A stretch of 64,000 bases of DNA from Sphingomonas psychrotolerans (GCF_002796605.1 NZ_CP024923.1:3355501-3419500), one strand, 5' to 3'. Positions 24,458 through 34,254 are shown, counted from the first letter of the stretch. Translations and numbers: made by a program. The notes: generated by a model not told the origin, from the letters alone.

Positions 24458-25767
24458 CAGTCGGCAAACAACAGAACAGGCGTTTCGAGCTGCTTCTTGA
24501 GTGCCTGGACGAAGCTTGCCGCGTCCCAGCCGTCGACAACGCGGTGGTCGCAGCTGATCGACAGGTTCATCAATTTGGCGCGGACAATCTCGTCGCCCTG
24601 GAAAATCGGGCGCTCGACGATCTTGTTGGGACCGATGATCGCGACCTCGGGACGATTGATCACCGGGGTTGTGGCGATGCCGCCAAGCGGACCGAGCGAC
24701 GTGATGGTGAGAGTCGAGCCGCTGAGTTCCTCGGACCTGGCCTTGCCGGTGCGCGCGGCTTCGGCGAGCCGGCCGATCTCGCTGGCGAGCTGCCAGACAT
24801 TCCTGTCCTGTGCATCGCGAATCACCGGCACCATCAGCCCTGCATCAGTCTGTGCGGCCATACCCAGATGGACGCGACCGTGGCGGGTGACCACACCGGC
24901 CTCGTCGTCGTACCGCGCGTTGATCATCGGAAAGTCCGGGATCGTCCGACAGATCGCCACGATCAGGAACGGCAGCATCGTCAGCTTGGGGCGGTTGCCG
25001 CGATTGGCGTTGAGGTCGCCCCGCATATCCTCGAGCGCAGTGACATCGATCTCGTCGACATACGTGAAATGCGGGATCGCGCGCTTCGACGCGGCCATGT
25101 TCTCCGCGATGCGGCGGCGCATGCCGATGACCCTGATCGCCTCGTCCTCGCGGGCGCGGCTGGCGTGGGGGGCGTGATAGCCCTGGCCTTGGCCGTAGCG
25201 CAGATACGCATCGAGGTCGGAATGGCGCAGGCGATCACCTTCGGCCTTCACGGTGGCGAGGTCCACGCCGAGGTCCAGCGCCCGGGCGCGGACTGCCGGG
25301 GAGGCGAGGACGTGCTTCTCTGCTCCCCTTACTTCTGCTCCCCTTCCGCTTGCGGGAGGGGGCGGGGGAGGGGCTGAAACCGCCGGCGGTTCGTTCGAGG
25401 CCAAGCCCTCCGACCCCTCCCCTGCGGGGAGGGGAGCGCGCGGGGTGAGGTCAGCCACTTCCTCCACACCCGGATTCTCGGCCTCGACCTGCTCCTCGAT
25501 TTCCTTCGGCACCCCCGCTTCGTCGCCATCGGTTTCGACCACCATCAGCGCCGATCCGATCGCGACCTGATCGCCGACCTCGCCCGCCAGCTCGACCACC
25601 ATGCCGGAGACCGGCGATTCCATCTCGACCGTCGCCTTGTCGGTCATCATGTCGGCGACCTGCTGGTCCTCCTCGACGCGTTCGCCGACGCGCACATGCC
25701 ATGCGACGATCTCAGCCTCGGCGATGCCTTCGCCGATGTCCGGCAGGCGGAAAGTGAAGCGAGCCAT
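24457..25767 (-). CDS. bkdB: branched-chain 2-oxoacid dehydrogenase complex E2 (lipoyl acyltransferase) with inserted repeat
   Basis: A 436-residue dihydrolipoyl acyltransferase. The lipoyl domain (1-75) has the lipoylated Lys44 in MTDKATVEM; a linker (about 100-150) is followed by the peripheral-subunit-binding domain (SPAVRARALDLGVDLATVK) and the catalytic domain ending with DHRVVDGWDAA (His408, Asp412). It transfers acyl groups to CoA in leucine/isoleucine/valine degradation. The linker is encoded by a palindromic repeat element (LPAGEGSEG... PPASGRGAEV), inserted in frame. ATG (MARFTFRLPD) chosen from the domain start. Third gene after bkdA1 and bkdA2; no E3 gene is adjacent. Confidence 0.93.
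   Translation of the reverse strand: MARFTFRLPDIGEGIAEAEIVAWHVRVGERVEEDQQVADMMTDKATVEMESPVSGMVVELAGEVGDQVAIGSALMVVETDGDEAGVPKEIEEQVEAENPGVEEVADLTPRAPLPAGEGSEGLASNEPPAVSAPPPPPPASGRGAEVRGAEKHVLASPAVRARALDLGVDLATVKAEGDRLRHSDLDAYLRYGQGQGYHAPHASRAREDEAIRVIGMRRRIAENMAASKRAIPHFTYVDEIDVTALEDMRGDLNANRGNRPKLTMLPFLIVAICRTIPDFPMINARYDDEAGVVTRHGRVHLGMAAQTDAGLMVPVIRDAQDRNVWQLASEIGRLAEAARTGKARSEELSGSTLTITSLGPLGGIATTPVINRPEVAIIGPNKIVERPIFQGDEIVRAKLMNLSISCDHRVVDGWDAASFVQALKKQLETPVLLFAD
25340..25434. repeat. palindromic repeat element in the E2 linker
   Basis: Bounded by near-palindromes CCCCTTCCGC-tt-GCGGGAGGGG and CCCCTCCCC-tgc-GGGGAGGGG, 95 bases long, with an open frame preserved through the linker of the E2 gene. 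Same family as the element in ylxR by length, ends and orientation of hairpins; the core sequence differs. Confidence 0.7.
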
Positions 25768-25772
25768 GCGAG

Positions 25773-26813
25773 TCAGTCCTTCAGGAGTTTCTTGAGTGCC
25801 TCGCCGATACGCACCGGGCCGGGAAAATAGGCCCATTCGAGGCTGTGGGGATAAGGCGTGTCGAAGCCGGTGACGCGCTCGATCGGCGCTTCGAGATGAT
25901 AGAAGCAGCGTTCCTGGACCAGGGCCGAGAGTTCAGCACCGAAGCCGCCGGTGCGCGTCGCTTCATGGACGATCAGGCAGCGCCCGGTCTTCTTCACCGA
26001 TTGCTCGATCGCCTTGATGTCGAGCGGCACGAGCGTGCGCAAGTCGATGATCTCGGCGTCGACCTGCATTTCCTCGATCGTGTTGGCGACGACATGGACC
26101 ATCGTGCCGTAGCACAGGATCGTCACTGCCTCGCCGGCACGCACCGTCGCGGCTTTGCCGAGCGGGATCTTGTAATAGCCCTCGGGCACTTCGCCGAGCG
26201 GATGGTTCGACCAGTTCTTCGACGGGCGATCATAATGGCCGTCGAACGGGCCGTTATAGATGCGCTTGGGCTCGAAGAAGAGCGTCGGATCATTGTCCTC
26301 GATCGCCGAGATCAGCAGCCCCTTGGCGTCATAGGGATTGGACGGGATCACCGTCTTGATCCCGGAGACGTGGGTGAAGATGCCCTCGGGCGACTGGCTA
26401 TGCGTCTGGCCGCCGAAGATGCCGCCGCCGAAGGGCGAGCGCACGGTAATCGGCGCGGTGAAATCCGCCGCCGAGCGGTAGCGCAGCCGCGCGGCTTCCG
26501 AGACGAGCTGGTCGAGCGCAGGATAGATGTAATCGGCGAACTGGATCTCGGGGACCGGGCGCAGGCCATAGGCGCCCATGCCGATCGCGACGCCGATGAT
26601 GCCGATCTCGGTGATCGGCGTATCGAACACGCGGGTCTTGCCGTATTTGGTCTGGAGGCCGGCAGTGGCGCGGAAGACGCCCCCGAAATACCCCACGTCC
26701 TCGCCCATCACGACGACGTCGGGATCGCGCGCCATCATCACGTCCATGGCGGAGTTGATCGCCTGAATCATGTTCATGCGGGTGGTGCCGCCCGCCTCGT
26801 TCGTGGCGCTCAT
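25773..26813 (-). CDS. bkdA2: branched-chain 2-oxoacid dehydrogenase E1 beta subunit
   Basis: A 346-residue E1 beta. Diagnostic segments are INSAMDVMMARDPDVVVMGEDVGYFGGVFRAT, DTPITEIGIIGVAIGMGAYGLRPVPEIQF, RSPFGGGIFGGQTHSQSPEGIF and GLRPVPE-type contact to E1 alpha. It forms the E1 alpha2beta2 heterotetramer that decarboxylates branched 2-oxoacids with thiamine diphosphate. ATG (MSATNEAGG) overlaps the bkdA1 stop by ATGA. The bkd assignment rather than pyruvate rests on the order and on the E1 alpha sequence. Confidence 0.93.
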   Translation of the reverse strand: MSATNEAGGTTRMNMIQAINSAMDVMMARDPDVVVMGEDVGYFGGVFRATAGLQTKYGKTRVFDTPITEIGIIGVAIGMGAYGLRPVPEIQFADYIYPALDQLVSEAARLRYRSAADFTAPITVRSPFGGGIFGGQTHSQSPEGIFTHVSGIKTVIPSNPYDAKGLLISAIEDNDPTLFFEPKRIYNGPFDGHYDRPSKNWSNHPLGEVPEGYYKIPLGKAATVRAGEAVTILCYGTMVHVVANTIEEMQVDAEIIDLRTLVPLDIKAIEQSVKKTGRCLIVHEATRTGGFGAELSALVQERCFYHLEAPIERVTGFDTPYPHSLEWAYFPGPVRIGEALKKLLKD

Positions 26814-28075
26814 ATCCCCGCCGCCTTGCGCTCGGCGATCATCTGTTCGGACTGTTCCTTGAGGTGCCATGGCATCTCCTCGAACACGCCTTCGAACATC
26901 GTCTCGAAGGGCTGGTGCATGCCGTGGCCGAGGACGCCGTTCTTCTCGGCTTCCTTCTGCGCGCGCTTCACTTCCTCGGCGAGTTCGAGGTCCTGCGCGG
27001 CGTGGCGTTCCTCATCCCATTCGCCGAGGGCGATCAAATGCTCCTTGAGGCGCCTGACCGGATCACCGAGCGGCCACGCATTAGGTTCGCCTGCCGAGCG
27101 GTAGGCGGACGCATCGTCGGAGGTCGAATGCCCCTCGGCACGATAGGTGAAATGCTCGATCAAGGTCGGGCCCTGATTGGTGCGCGCGCGCTCGGCCGCC
27201 CATTGGGTAGCGGCATAGACCGCGAGCGCATCATTCCCGTCGACTCGCAGACCGGCGATGCCATAGCCCACTGCGCGTGCCGCGAAGGTCGTGGCCTCGG
27301 CGCCGGCGAAGCCCGAAAAGCTGCTGATCGCCCATTGATTGTTGACGACGTTGAGGATGACCGGCGCCTTGTACACAGTCGCAAAGGTCATCGCCGAGTG
27401 GAAGTCGCCCTCGGCGGTCGACCCCTCGCCGCACCATGTCGCGGCGATGCGGGTATCACCCTTCGCCGCGCTCGCCATCGCCCAGCCCACTGCCTGCGGA
27501 TATTGCGTCGCGAGATTGCCAGAGATCGAGAAGAAGCCGTGATCCTTGGCCGAATACATGATCGGCAACTGCCGGCCCTGCAGCGGATCGCCCTTGTTCG
27601 AGTAGATCTGGTTCATCATCGTGACCAAAGGATAGCCGCGCGTGATCAGGATCCCCTGCTGGCGATAGGAAGGGAAGCACATGTCGTCGGCGGCGAGCGC
27701 CATCGTCGCGGCGACCGAGACGGCCTCTTCACCGGTCGACTTCATGTAGAAGCTGGTCTTGCCCTGGCGCTGGGCGCGAAACATCCGCTCGTCGAAAGCG
27801 CGGACCATCGCCATCGAACGGAGCATTTTCCGCAGCGCCTCAGGGTCGAGCCGCGGGTTCCATGGGCCGACTGCCTGTCCCGAATCGTCGAGCACCCGGA
27901 TCAGCGTGTAGGCGAGCTCGTGGAAGCTGTCGGCGGGGGCGGCGCTGTCGGGCCGGCGTGCCGAGCCCGCTGGCGGGACATCGACATCGCTGAAATCGGC
28001 TTCGTCGCCCGGCCTGAATTTGGGCTCGGGCACATGCAACGATAGCGGCGGCAAATTTGCGCGCGGGGCGTCCAT
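26810..28075 (-). CDS. bkdA1: branched-chain 2-oxoacid dehydrogenase E1 alpha subunit
   Basis: A 421-residue E1 alpha with the thiamine-diphosphate motif CGEGSTAEGDFHSAMTFA through VILNVVNNQWAIS (about residues 215-255), and the phosphorylation-loop-like TYRAEGHSTSDDASAYR segment. A branched-chain rather than pyruvate enzyme is suggested by the extended N-terminus with LSLHVPEPKFRPG and by YMKSTGEEAVSVA. First gene of the bkdA1-bkdA2-bkdB-yciI operon; a 19-base inverted repeat lies upstream. Confidence 0.94.
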   Translation of the reverse strand: MDAPRANLPPLSLHVPEPKFRPGDEADFSDVDVPPAGSARRPDSAAPADSFHELAYTLIRVLDDSGQAVGPWNPRLDPEALRKMLRSMAMVRAFDERMFRAQRQGKTSFYMKSTGEEAVSVAATMALAADDMCFPSYRQQGILITRGYPLVTMMNQIYSNKGDPLQGRQLPIMYSAKDHGFFSISGNLATQYPQAVGWAMASAAKGDTRIAATWCGEGSTAEGDFHSAMTFATVYKAPVILNVVNNQWAISSFSGFAGAEATTFAARAVGYGIAGLRVDGNDALAVYAATQWAAERARTNQGPTLIEHFTYRAEGHSTSDDASAYRSAGEPNAWPLGDPVRRLKEHLIALGEWDEERHAAQDLELAEEVKRAQKEAEKNGVLGHGMHQPFETMFEGVFEEMPWHLKEQSEQMIAERKAAGI

Positions 28076-28166
28076 GGTCTCTCCGAATTGCGGACCGTGT
28101 CGCTCGGAGAACGCACGGACTCGGTTTCCGGACGCTTGTTATAAAATTTCAAAAGCCTTGTCGAGT

Positions 28167-28185
28167 AGGTCAGCAAGGCTGACCT
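28167..28185. promoter_or_regulatory. AGGTCAG-N5-CTGACCT inverted repeat upstream of bkdA1
   Basis: A perfect seven-base inverted repeat with a five-base spacer lies 92 bases upstream of the bkdA1 ATG and 16 bases past the purH stop. Below it on the minus strand are TCGACA and TATAAC (15-base spacing), a weak promoter match. It may be the operator of a branched-chain regulator, or the base of a purH terminator; the following T-rich stretch is interrupted, so I favour the operator. Confidence 0.4.
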
Positions 28186-28200
28186 GATGATCCGTCTCGA

Positions 28201-29763
28201 TCAGTGCCGGAAATGCCGCATGCCAGTGACCACCATCGCGAGATCGGCTTCGTCGGCGGCGGCAATGACTTCGTCGTCGCGAATCGAGCCGCCGGGCTGG
28301 ATCACTGCGGTGGCCCCTGCCTCGACTGCCGCGAGCAAGCCGTCGGCGAAGGGGAAAAAGGCGTCCGAAGCGACTGCCGAGCCGATGGTGCGCGGTTGCG
28401 CCCAGCCGGCCTTCTCGGCGGCGTCTTTCGCTTTCCACGCGGCGATGCGAGCCGATTCGAGGCGATTCATCTGGCCGGCGCCGATGCCGGCGGTGCTGCC
28501 GCCTTTGGCATAGACGATCGCGTTCGACTTTACGTGCTTGGCAACGGTCCAGGCGAAGCGGCAGTCGGCCAGTTCCTGCTCGGTGGGCGCGCGCTGCGTG
28601 ACGACCTTGAGGTCCTCCAACCGGCCATTGTCGCGCGACTGGACAAGCATGCCGCCGGCAATCGACTTGAGCATCAGCCCCGGGCGCGCGGGATCGGGGA
28701 GATCGCCGGTGATCAGCAGGCGCAAATTCTTCTTGGCGGCGAAGACCGCGCGGGCATCCGCATCGGCATCGGGCGCGACGACGACTTCGGTAAAGATGCC
28801 GGCCATCGCCTCGGCGGTCTCGCGGTCGAGCGTGCGGTTGACGGCAATGATCCCGCCGAACGCAGAGACCGAATCGCAGGCCAGCGCCTGAAGATAGGCG
28901 TCTTTCAGCGTGGCCGCGGTTGCGACGCCGCAGGGATTGGCGTGCTTGACGATGACGACCGTCGGCGGACCGTCCTTGAACTCGCTGACGAGTTCGAGCG
29001 CGGCATCGGCGTCGTTGTAATTATTGTAGCTGAGCGCCTTGCCCTGGAGCTGCTCGGCCTGCGCGATGCCGCGAGCGCCGGTCTGCGGCAGATAGAGCGC
29101 GGCCGACTGGTGCGGGTTTTCGCCGTAGCGCAGCTCGGGGCCCTTGGTGAGCGCTACCGGCAGCGTCTGCGGGAACCTCTCGCCCTGATCGGCGAAGGCG
29201 AACCAGCTCGCGATCGCGGCGTCATAGGCGGCAGTGGCGGCATAAGCCTTGGCGGCGAATTTGCGGCGCTGCTCGAGCGTGGTGCTGCCGTCCTGGACCA
29301 GCGGATAATCGGCCGGATCGGTGAGGATCGCGACCGATTCGTGATTCTTGGCGGCCGAACGCACCATCGACGGCCCGCCGATGTCGATATTCTCGATGAT
29401 CTCGTCGCGTGCCGCACCGCGTGCGACGGTCTGGGCGAAAGGATAGAGGTTCACCACCACCAGATCGATCGCGCCGATCGCGTGCTCTTCCATCGAGGCG
29501 ACGTGCTCGGAATTACCGCGCACCGCCAGCAGCCCGCCATGGACCTTGGGATGGAGCGTCTTGACCCGGCCGTCCATCATCTCGGGAAAGCCGGTGAGAT
29601 CGGAAATGTCGCGCACCTCGAGCCCGGCATCGCGCAATGCCTTGGCGGTGCCCCCGGTGGAGACGAGTTCGACCCCGTGCGCGGCGAGCGCCTGGCCGAG
29701 TTCGACGATCCCGGTCTTGTCGGAAACCGAGAGAAGCGCGCGCTTGATGCTGACCTGATCCAT
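28201..29763 (-). CDS. purH: bifunctional AICAR formyltransferase/IMP cyclohydrolase
   Basis: A 520-residue PurH for the last two steps of de novo IMP synthesis. N-terminal MGS-like IMP cyclohydrolase domain ([19 protein letters not shown], then [18 protein letters not shown]) and C-terminal AICAR transformylase domain ([27 protein letters not shown] with the catalytic Lys-His pair, and [10 protein letters not shown]). ATG (MDQVSIKRA) chosen by homology; the frame extends twelve codons upstream. Heparinase-like, rpe and rsmB precede it on the same strand. Confidence 0.97.
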   Translation of the reverse strand: MDQVSIKRALLSVSDKTGIVELGQALAAHGVELVSTGGTAKALRDAGLEVRDISDLTGFPEMMDGRVKTLHPKVHGGLLAVRGNSEHVASMEEHAIGAIDLVVVNLYPFAQTVARGAARDEIIENIDIGGPSMVRSAAKNHESVAILTDPADYPLVQDGSTTLEQRRKFAAKAYAATAAYDAAIASWFAFADQGERFPQTLPVALTKGPELRYGENPHQSAALYLPQTGARGIAQAEQLQGKALSYNNYNDADAALELVSEFKDGPPTVVIVKHANPCGVATAATLKDAYLQALACDSVSAFGGIIAVNRTLDRETAEAMAGIFTEVVVAPDADADARAVFAAKKNLRLLITGDLPDPARPGLMLKSIAGGMLVQSRDNGRLEDLKVVTQRAPTEQELADCRFAWTVAKHVKSNAIVYAKGGSTAGIGAGQMNRLESARIAAWKAKDAAEKAGWAQPRTIGSAVASDAFFPFADGLLAAVEAGATAVIQPGGSIRDDEVIAAADEADLAMVVTGMRHFRH

Positions 29764-29800
29764 GGCCCGCCCTCCTAAGGATCGGGCCCCGGCCCGCAAC

Positions 29801-29820
29801 CCTTATTTGGCCTTATTTGG
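29801..29820. repeat. 10-base tandem duplication at the heparinase stop codon
   Basis: CCTTATTTGG occurs twice in direct succession. The second copy contains the stop of the heparinase-like gene on the minus strand; read in frame, the duplication leaves one functional TAA and a decoy in another frame just beyond. Probably a recent slippage. Confidence 0.6.
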
Positions 29821-31546
29821 CGCGGTGGAAGAGCCAGCTGACATTGGCGCCGCCGGCGGGGCTCGCACCGGTGACGACAAGCTGCTGGCTGGCGAGCGGG
29901 CGGCCGCGCGCATCGACCCAGACGCTGTCCTCGATCGCGAGGCCGCCGCCCTTGCAGCGGAACTGCCAGAGATGTCCCGAGGCAGTGCGCAGGATCGCCG
30001 CGAGACCATCGGCAGTCGGCGTGACCTCGACCTGCGGGTGCAGATGGAAGCGGATCACGAATACCGTCGGCGCCTTGTGCTTGCGCCGGTCCGCCGGGAG
30101 TAACATGTCCTCGCCGCGCACATCACGGCCATCGGGCGACATCGCGAGAACCCGACGATGGAGATAGCCGTAGCGGCGGACATAGCCGTCATGGCTCGCC
30201 TCGATCCGGCTGGCGGTGTCGGTCTCATGCCGCACCAATTCGACTTCGACCACTCCGCGTCCGAGCGTACCGTCGGCATGGATCGCAGTCGAATTGCTGT
30301 TGCTCAACACCAGGGTCGAATGCGCCGCGGTGGTGCGCAGGCCTTCGGTCATCGCGGCCGGTACTTTGGCGTGGGCTGCGCGCGCGCCGCCGCAATTGAC
30401 GACGACGCGATCGGGTCCGTCGGAAAGCTCGAAGGCCAGCGTCGAGGCGCAGCCGCCCTCGACCAGCCGGGCGAGCGGCGGCGGCGCGACGTCCATGATC
30501 AGCACGCTCTGCCCTTGGGAGAGGCGCTGATAGCCCCATTCGCGCGCCTGCTTGAGCGGCCGGGTTCGCACTTCGGTGGCCTCGACGAGCTGTTCGATGA
30601 CGTCGCCCGGAACGGGACCCGATCCCTGCCAGCTCGAAAGCCCCTTGTCGCCGTGGCAAAGGCCGAGCAGCGCTGTGACCATGCGGGTGCGCGTCGCGTC
30701 GATGAATTCCGGCGCTTCGAGCCGCCGCGCGGCATAGGCCTCACCCAGGATGGTGAGGAACTGGATCGATTCGATCTGCGCGGCCGGCGAGCGTGTGACG
30801 CTGCCGCCGTCCTCGAACACCGATTGTTCGAGCGCGCGCCTGAGGCCGTTCTCGCCATAGGCCCGGCGCGGATCACCGCCAGGCATCGCCAGGCCGGCAA
30901 CCAGCACGCCCGACCATGCCGCGATCAGTGCGGCGCCCGGCTGGACGCGGTCCGCGGCCCGGTCGAGATGTCGCGCGCCGCGGGCAAGCGCGTGGAGCAC
31001 GCTCGAGCGATAGACCAGATCGGTCGAGGACAGGATCAACGGCGCGTGCGCGGTCCAGTACAGGATCCGGCGGCCCCACAGGTCGGCGCGCCACGCCGGC
31101 TCGGACACTTTTTCGCTATGCGCTGCGAGCCAGCGGCGCATGATCTCTTCGGCGATCGGAACGCCGCGCGCCCGCGTGGTGACGCTGGACAAGTCGCGCA
31201 GCCAGGCGAAGCTCTGGAGATAGTCGCCAAAAGCCGGCGACCAATCGGGCGCGGCGAAATCGATCGCCTCGATCGCGCGATCCTCGCCACGGAAACGGAG
31301 CACGCCGTCGAGCAAGGCGTTGCCGCGATTGGCGTCACCGAAAAAAGGATCGTCGGGAACCGCGATGAGCTTGAGCGGATGGCGGCCGCGCAGCCGCATC
31401 GCGTGGAGGGGGGTGCCCCAGGTCAGCCGCTGAAAGCGCTCGGAGATCCGCTCGGCAAGGCTCAGGCCGCGATCGCCGCCGGTGCGGATGAGCCGTTTGC
31501 CTTCGTCGACCCCGTCGGCGCCGGATTCGGGCGGCGAATTTTTCAT
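29813..31546 (-). CDS. heparinase II/III family protein
   Basis: A 577-residue protein of the heparinase II/III-like family: an alpha-toroid N-terminal half ([13 protein letters not shown], then [31 protein letters not shown]) and a beta-sandwich C-terminal half ([31 protein letters not shown]). Some members are uronate-polymer lyases, others of unknown role; a conserved gene of this type sits between rpe and purH in sphingomonads. No signal peptide is visible, so an intracellular place or a non-classical route is implied. Overlaps rpe by ATGA. Confidence 0.88.
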   Translation of the reverse strand: MKNSPPESGADGVDEGKRLIRTGGDRGLSLAERISERFQRLTWGTPLHAMRLRGRHPLKLIAVPDDPFFGDANRGNALLDGVLRFRGEDRAIEAIDFAAPDWSPAFGDYLQSFAWLRDLSSVTTRARGVPIAEEIMRRWLAAHSEKVSEPAWRADLWGRRILYWTAHAPLILSSTDLVYRSSVLHALARGARHLDRAADRVQPGAALIAAWSGVLVAGLAMPGGDPRRAYGENGLRRALEQSVFEDGGSVTRSPAAQIESIQFLTILGEAYAARRLEAPEFIDATRTRMVTALLGLCHGDKGLSSWQGSGPVPGDVIEQLVEATEVRTRPLKQAREWGYQRLSQGQSVLIMDVAPPPLARLVEGGCASTLAFELSDGPDRVVVNCGGARAAHAKVPAAMTEGLRTTAAHSTLVLSNSNSTAIHADGTLGRGVVEVELVRHETDTASRIEASHDGYVRRYGYLHRRVLAMSPDGRDVRGEDMLLPADRRKHKAPTVFVIRFHLHPQVEVTPTADGLAAILRTASGHLWQFRCKGGGLAIEDSVWVDARGRPLASQQLVVTGASPAGGANVSWLFHRAK

Positions 31547-32202
31547 CCGCCTCTCAATGCGGCGATGTTGGCGGCATAGCGATCGGGTCCGCCGGTGAAG
31601 GTCGCGGTGCCCGCGACCAGAGCGTCTGCGCCCGCCGCGATCACGCGCGGGGCAGTGTCGCGATCGACTCCGCCATCCACTTCGAGATCGATCGCGCGGC
31701 CCGATGCAGTGATCCGCCGGCGCAGCTCGCTGATCTTGGGGAGCTGACTCTCGATGAACTTCTGCCCGCCGAAGCCGGGATTGACACTCATCACGAGGAT
31801 CAGATCGATCATGTCCATGACATGGTCGACGACATTGACCGGAGTGGCGGGATTCAGCACCACGCCGGCGCGCTTGCCCAGCGCCTTGATCGTCTGAAGC
31901 GTGCGGTGCAGATGCGGACCTGACTCCGGATGGACCGAGATCGTATCGGCGCCGGCATCGGCGAAGGCGGCCAGCAGCGGATCGACCGGCGCGATCATCA
32001 AATGGACGTCGAACGGCTTGGCGGTGTGCGGGCGGAGCGCCTTGATCACTGCGGGGCCGATCGTGATGTTGGGCACGAAATGGCCATCCATGACGTCGAC
32101 ATGGATCCAGTCCGCGCCCGCCGCATCGATCGCGCGGATCTCCTCGCCTAGCCGGGCGAAGTCGGCGGAGAGGATCGATGGGGCAATGCGGATGGCGGAC
32201 AT
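31543..32202 (-). CDS. rpe: ribulose-phosphate 3-epimerase
   Basis: A 219-residue TIM-barrel epimerase of the pentose phosphate pathway. Motifs: [39 protein letters not shown] (metal-binding Asp and His), [23 protein letters not shown] and [23 protein letters not shown]. All catalytic residues seem present. Gene order rsmB, rpe, heparinase-like, purH on the minus strand. Confidence 0.97.
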   Translation of the reverse strand: MSAIRIAPSILSADFARLGEEIRAIDAAGADWIHVDVMDGHFVPNITIGPAVIKALRPHTAKPFDVHLMIAPVDPLLAAFADAGADTISVHPESGPHLHRTLQTIKALGKRAGVVLNPATPVNVVDHVMDMIDLILVMSVNPGFGGQKFIESQLPKISELRRRITASGRAIDLEVDGGVDRDTAPRVIAAGADALVAGTATFTGGPDRYAANIAALRGG

Positions 32203-32265
32203 GCGCGAATCCTTAGCATGGCCCGAATCGCACGCAACCGGGCTTCAAGCACATGAAGCTATCGG

Positions 32266-33555
32266 TCAGGCGCGGCGCAGCCGGGCGATGAAGAAGCCGT
32301 CGAGGCCGCCTTGCTCTGCCAACATGCCGGGGAGCAGACGCAGCGCGCCGTCGCGCCGCGCCGAGACGCCCTGCGGCAGTTCGTCGGCAGTGACCGGAAC
32401 GATCGCGAATTCGGAGTGCCCGGCAAGGAAGCGTTCGAGCTGGACCTCGCCTTCCTGCGGCTCGAGCGAGCAGGTCGAAAAGACGAGGACGCCACCCGGC
32501 TTCACCCACTCCGCGGCGCGATTGAGCAGGCGGGCCTGGAGCTCGGCCATCTCCGCGATCATCGAGGGGCGGACGCGGTGGAGCACGTCGGGATGGCGGC
32601 GGAAGATGCCGGTGGCGCTGCACGGCGCGTCGAGCAGCACGGCGTCGGCGGGCCCGCCAGGCTGCCATTTGAGCAGATCGGCGGCGACGACCGCGGCGCT
32701 GAGGCCGGTGCGTTCGAGATTTTCGTGAAGTCGCGCAAGACGACTTTCGGAGACATCCACGGCGGTCACCTGCCAGCCGGCGGCAGCGAGCTGGAGCGTC
32801 TTGCCGCCGGGCGCGGCACATAGGTCGAGCGCGGTCCCCGCGCCCTTGCCGATCAGCCGCGCCGGAATCGATGCGGCCAGATCCTGCACCCACCAATCCC
32901 CCTCGGCATAGCCTTCGATACCGGTGACCGATGCCTTCTCGTCGAGGCGAAGATGGCCGGGCAGCAGGCTGCGGCCGGGCAGATCGGGCGCCCGCGAAGG
33001 ATCGCGCAGCGTCAGATCGAGCGGCGGCGGTACGGCAATGGCGCGCTCGGCATCCTCGATCAGCTGATCGCCCCACGCGGCATGCCAGCGCAGCGCCACC
33101 GGATCCGGGAGCGTCGGCGGCTCGGGAAGCGTCGCGCCTTGGCGCAGCAAGGTGCCGAACACGCCGTGGACAAGTTTGCGCGGGCCGCCGTCGACCAGCG
33201 GCAGCACAGTGGAAATCGCGGCATGCCCGGGCGTCCCGAGCGCAAGCGCCTGGACGAGCGCGATGCGGAGCGCGAACCGGGCCTTGGCGTCATCGGGGAG
33301 CGGGCGCTGGGTTGCCGAATCGATCAGCGCATCCAGATCGGGAAGCCGGCGCAGCGCTTCGGCGACGATGGCGTGGGCGAGCCCGCGGTCATTCGGGGCG
33401 AGGCCCTGTGCGGCCGAATCGAGCGCCTGTTCGAGCGCGAGGCCGCGGCGGAGCACGGCATCGAGCAGCTTCAGTGCGGCGCGGCGGGCGGGAACGCCGG
33501 GAGCGTCGGGCTCTTGACCGTTCGGGCGGCCAGGACGATGGGGAGCTTTGTTCAT
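32266..33555 (-). CDS. rsmB: 16S rRNA (cytosine-967-C5)-methyltransferase RsmB
   Basis: A 429-residue RsmB-type enzyme: an N-terminal NusB-like helical domain (ARRAALKLLDAVLRRGLALEQAL) and a C-terminal Rossmann methyltransferase domain. SAM-binding is at ALDLCAAPGGKTLQLAAAG, motif IV DAPCSATGIFRRHPD carries one cysteine and STCSLEPQEGE the second, both catalytic in NOL1/NOP2/Sun enzymes. ATG (MNKAPHRPG) is chosen; an upstream open frame would overlap the divergent DUF1674 gene. The start lies 13 bases from that gene's start. Confidence 0.95.
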   Translation of the reverse strand: MNKAPHRPGRPNGQEPDAPGVPARRAALKLLDAVLRRGLALEQALDSAAQGLAPNDRGLAHAIVAEALRRLPDLDALIDSATQRPLPDDAKARFALRIALVQALALGTPGHAAISTVLPLVDGGPRKLVHGVFGTLLRQGATLPEPPTLPDPVALRWHAAWGDQLIEDAERAIAVPPPLDLTLRDPSRAPDLPGRSLLPGHLRLDEKASVTGIEGYAEGDWWVQDLAASIPARLIGKGAGTALDLCAAPGGKTLQLAAAGWQVTAVDVSESRLARLHENLERTGLSAAVVAADLLKWQPGGPADAVLLDAPCSATGIFRRHPDVLHRVRPSMIAEMAELQARLLNRAAEWVKPGGVLVFSTCSLEPQEGEVQLERFLAGHSEFAIVPVTADELPQGVSARRDGALRLLPGMLAEQGGLDGFFIARLRRA

Positions 33556-33568
33556 TGGAGCCAGTGCC

Positions 33569-33721
33569 ATGGGCCAGCGCCCGAGCCATGTGAAGCCCCC
33601 CCGGCATCTCTCGAAGAGCCCGCCAGTGCCCAAGCCCGCGCCGGCTGCCCCGACGGCAGACCCGCTCGACCCGACGCGCTATGGCGATTGGGAGCGCAAG
33701 GGCGTGGCAGTCGACTTCTAG
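33569..33721 (+). CDS. DUF1674 (SdhAF4-like) small protein
   Basis: A 50-residue protein ending DPLDPTRYGDWERKGVAVDF, the DUF1674 signature shared with the mitochondrial succinate dehydrogenase assembly factor Sdh8/SdhAF4. In eukaryotes that factor binds flavinated SDHA; a like role for bacterial members is inferred. GGAG precedes the ATG. It is squeezed between rsmB (divergent, 13 bases) and DUF1697 (convergent, four-base overlap). Confidence 0.85.
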   Translation: MGQRPSHVKPPRHLSKSPPVPKPAPAAPTADPLDPTRYGDWERKGVAVDF

Positions 33722-34254
33722 ACGTCGAGCATTGCCCGGAGCTTGTTGACGGTGTTCCAGTTGCGCGCGGTGGCGACAGCCGGGAATTTGAGCTTCGCCA
33801 GCGCGCGATCTAGCTTGGATTCGCCGATATTCTCCGGGTAATCGATAAAGAGCTCGCGTCCTTCGGCATAGAGCCGCTCGGGGCCGGTGTAGATTTCGGG
33901 GAGCCGGTCGAGCAGCCCGGTGGGGAAGGGCTCGCGGTGGAACACCACCAGCAAATGGCTCGGATGATCGGTTGCCGCTTCGCCAAAGGGATTGGCCGCG
34001 ATCACTCCGTCAATCTCGGCGAGATCGCGGAGCAGCACGTCGGTCTTGCAGCCTTGTTCGGCGAGCGCCGCCTCAAGCCTGGCGATGATCGCGGCGGCGG
34101 GGCCGGATGCGTCGAACGCGATGTTGCCCGAGGCGAGCAGCGTCTTCGCGTTGGCATAACCGAGGCCATCGACCAGGCTGCGCAGCTCGGCCATCGGCAG
34201 CTTGCGGTTGCCACCGACATTGACGCCCTTGAGCAGCGCCGCCCAGCGTTTCAT
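33718..34254 (-). CDS. DUF1697 family protein
   Basis: A 178-residue DUF1697 protein: MKRWAALLKGVNVGGNRKLPM, ELRSLVDGLGYANAKTLLASGNIAF and a C-terminal ARNWNTVNKL are diagnostic. Function unknown. Its ATG overlaps the gpsA stop as ATGA, so they are co-transcribed. The reading frame continues upstream inside gpsA but that part is out of the gpsA frame and rejected. Confidence 0.85.
   Translation of the reverse strand: MKRWAALLKGVNVGGNRKLPMAELRSLVDGLGYANAKTLLASGNIAFDASGPAAAIIARLEAALAEQGCKTDVLLRDLAEIDGVIAANPFGEAATDHPSHLLVVFHREPFPTGLLDRLPEIYTGPERLYAEGRELFIDYPENIGESKLDRALAKLKFPAVATARNWNTVNKLRAMLDV

Noticed and set aside
28204..29778. 524-codon plus-strand frame antisense to purH
   Set aside because: Full-length purH domains lie on the minus strand; the antisense product has no recognisable domain.
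32242..32259. GCTTCA-N6-TGAAGC inverted repeat at the rsmB end as a terminator
   Set aside because: Only six-base arms and no T tract on the minus strand.
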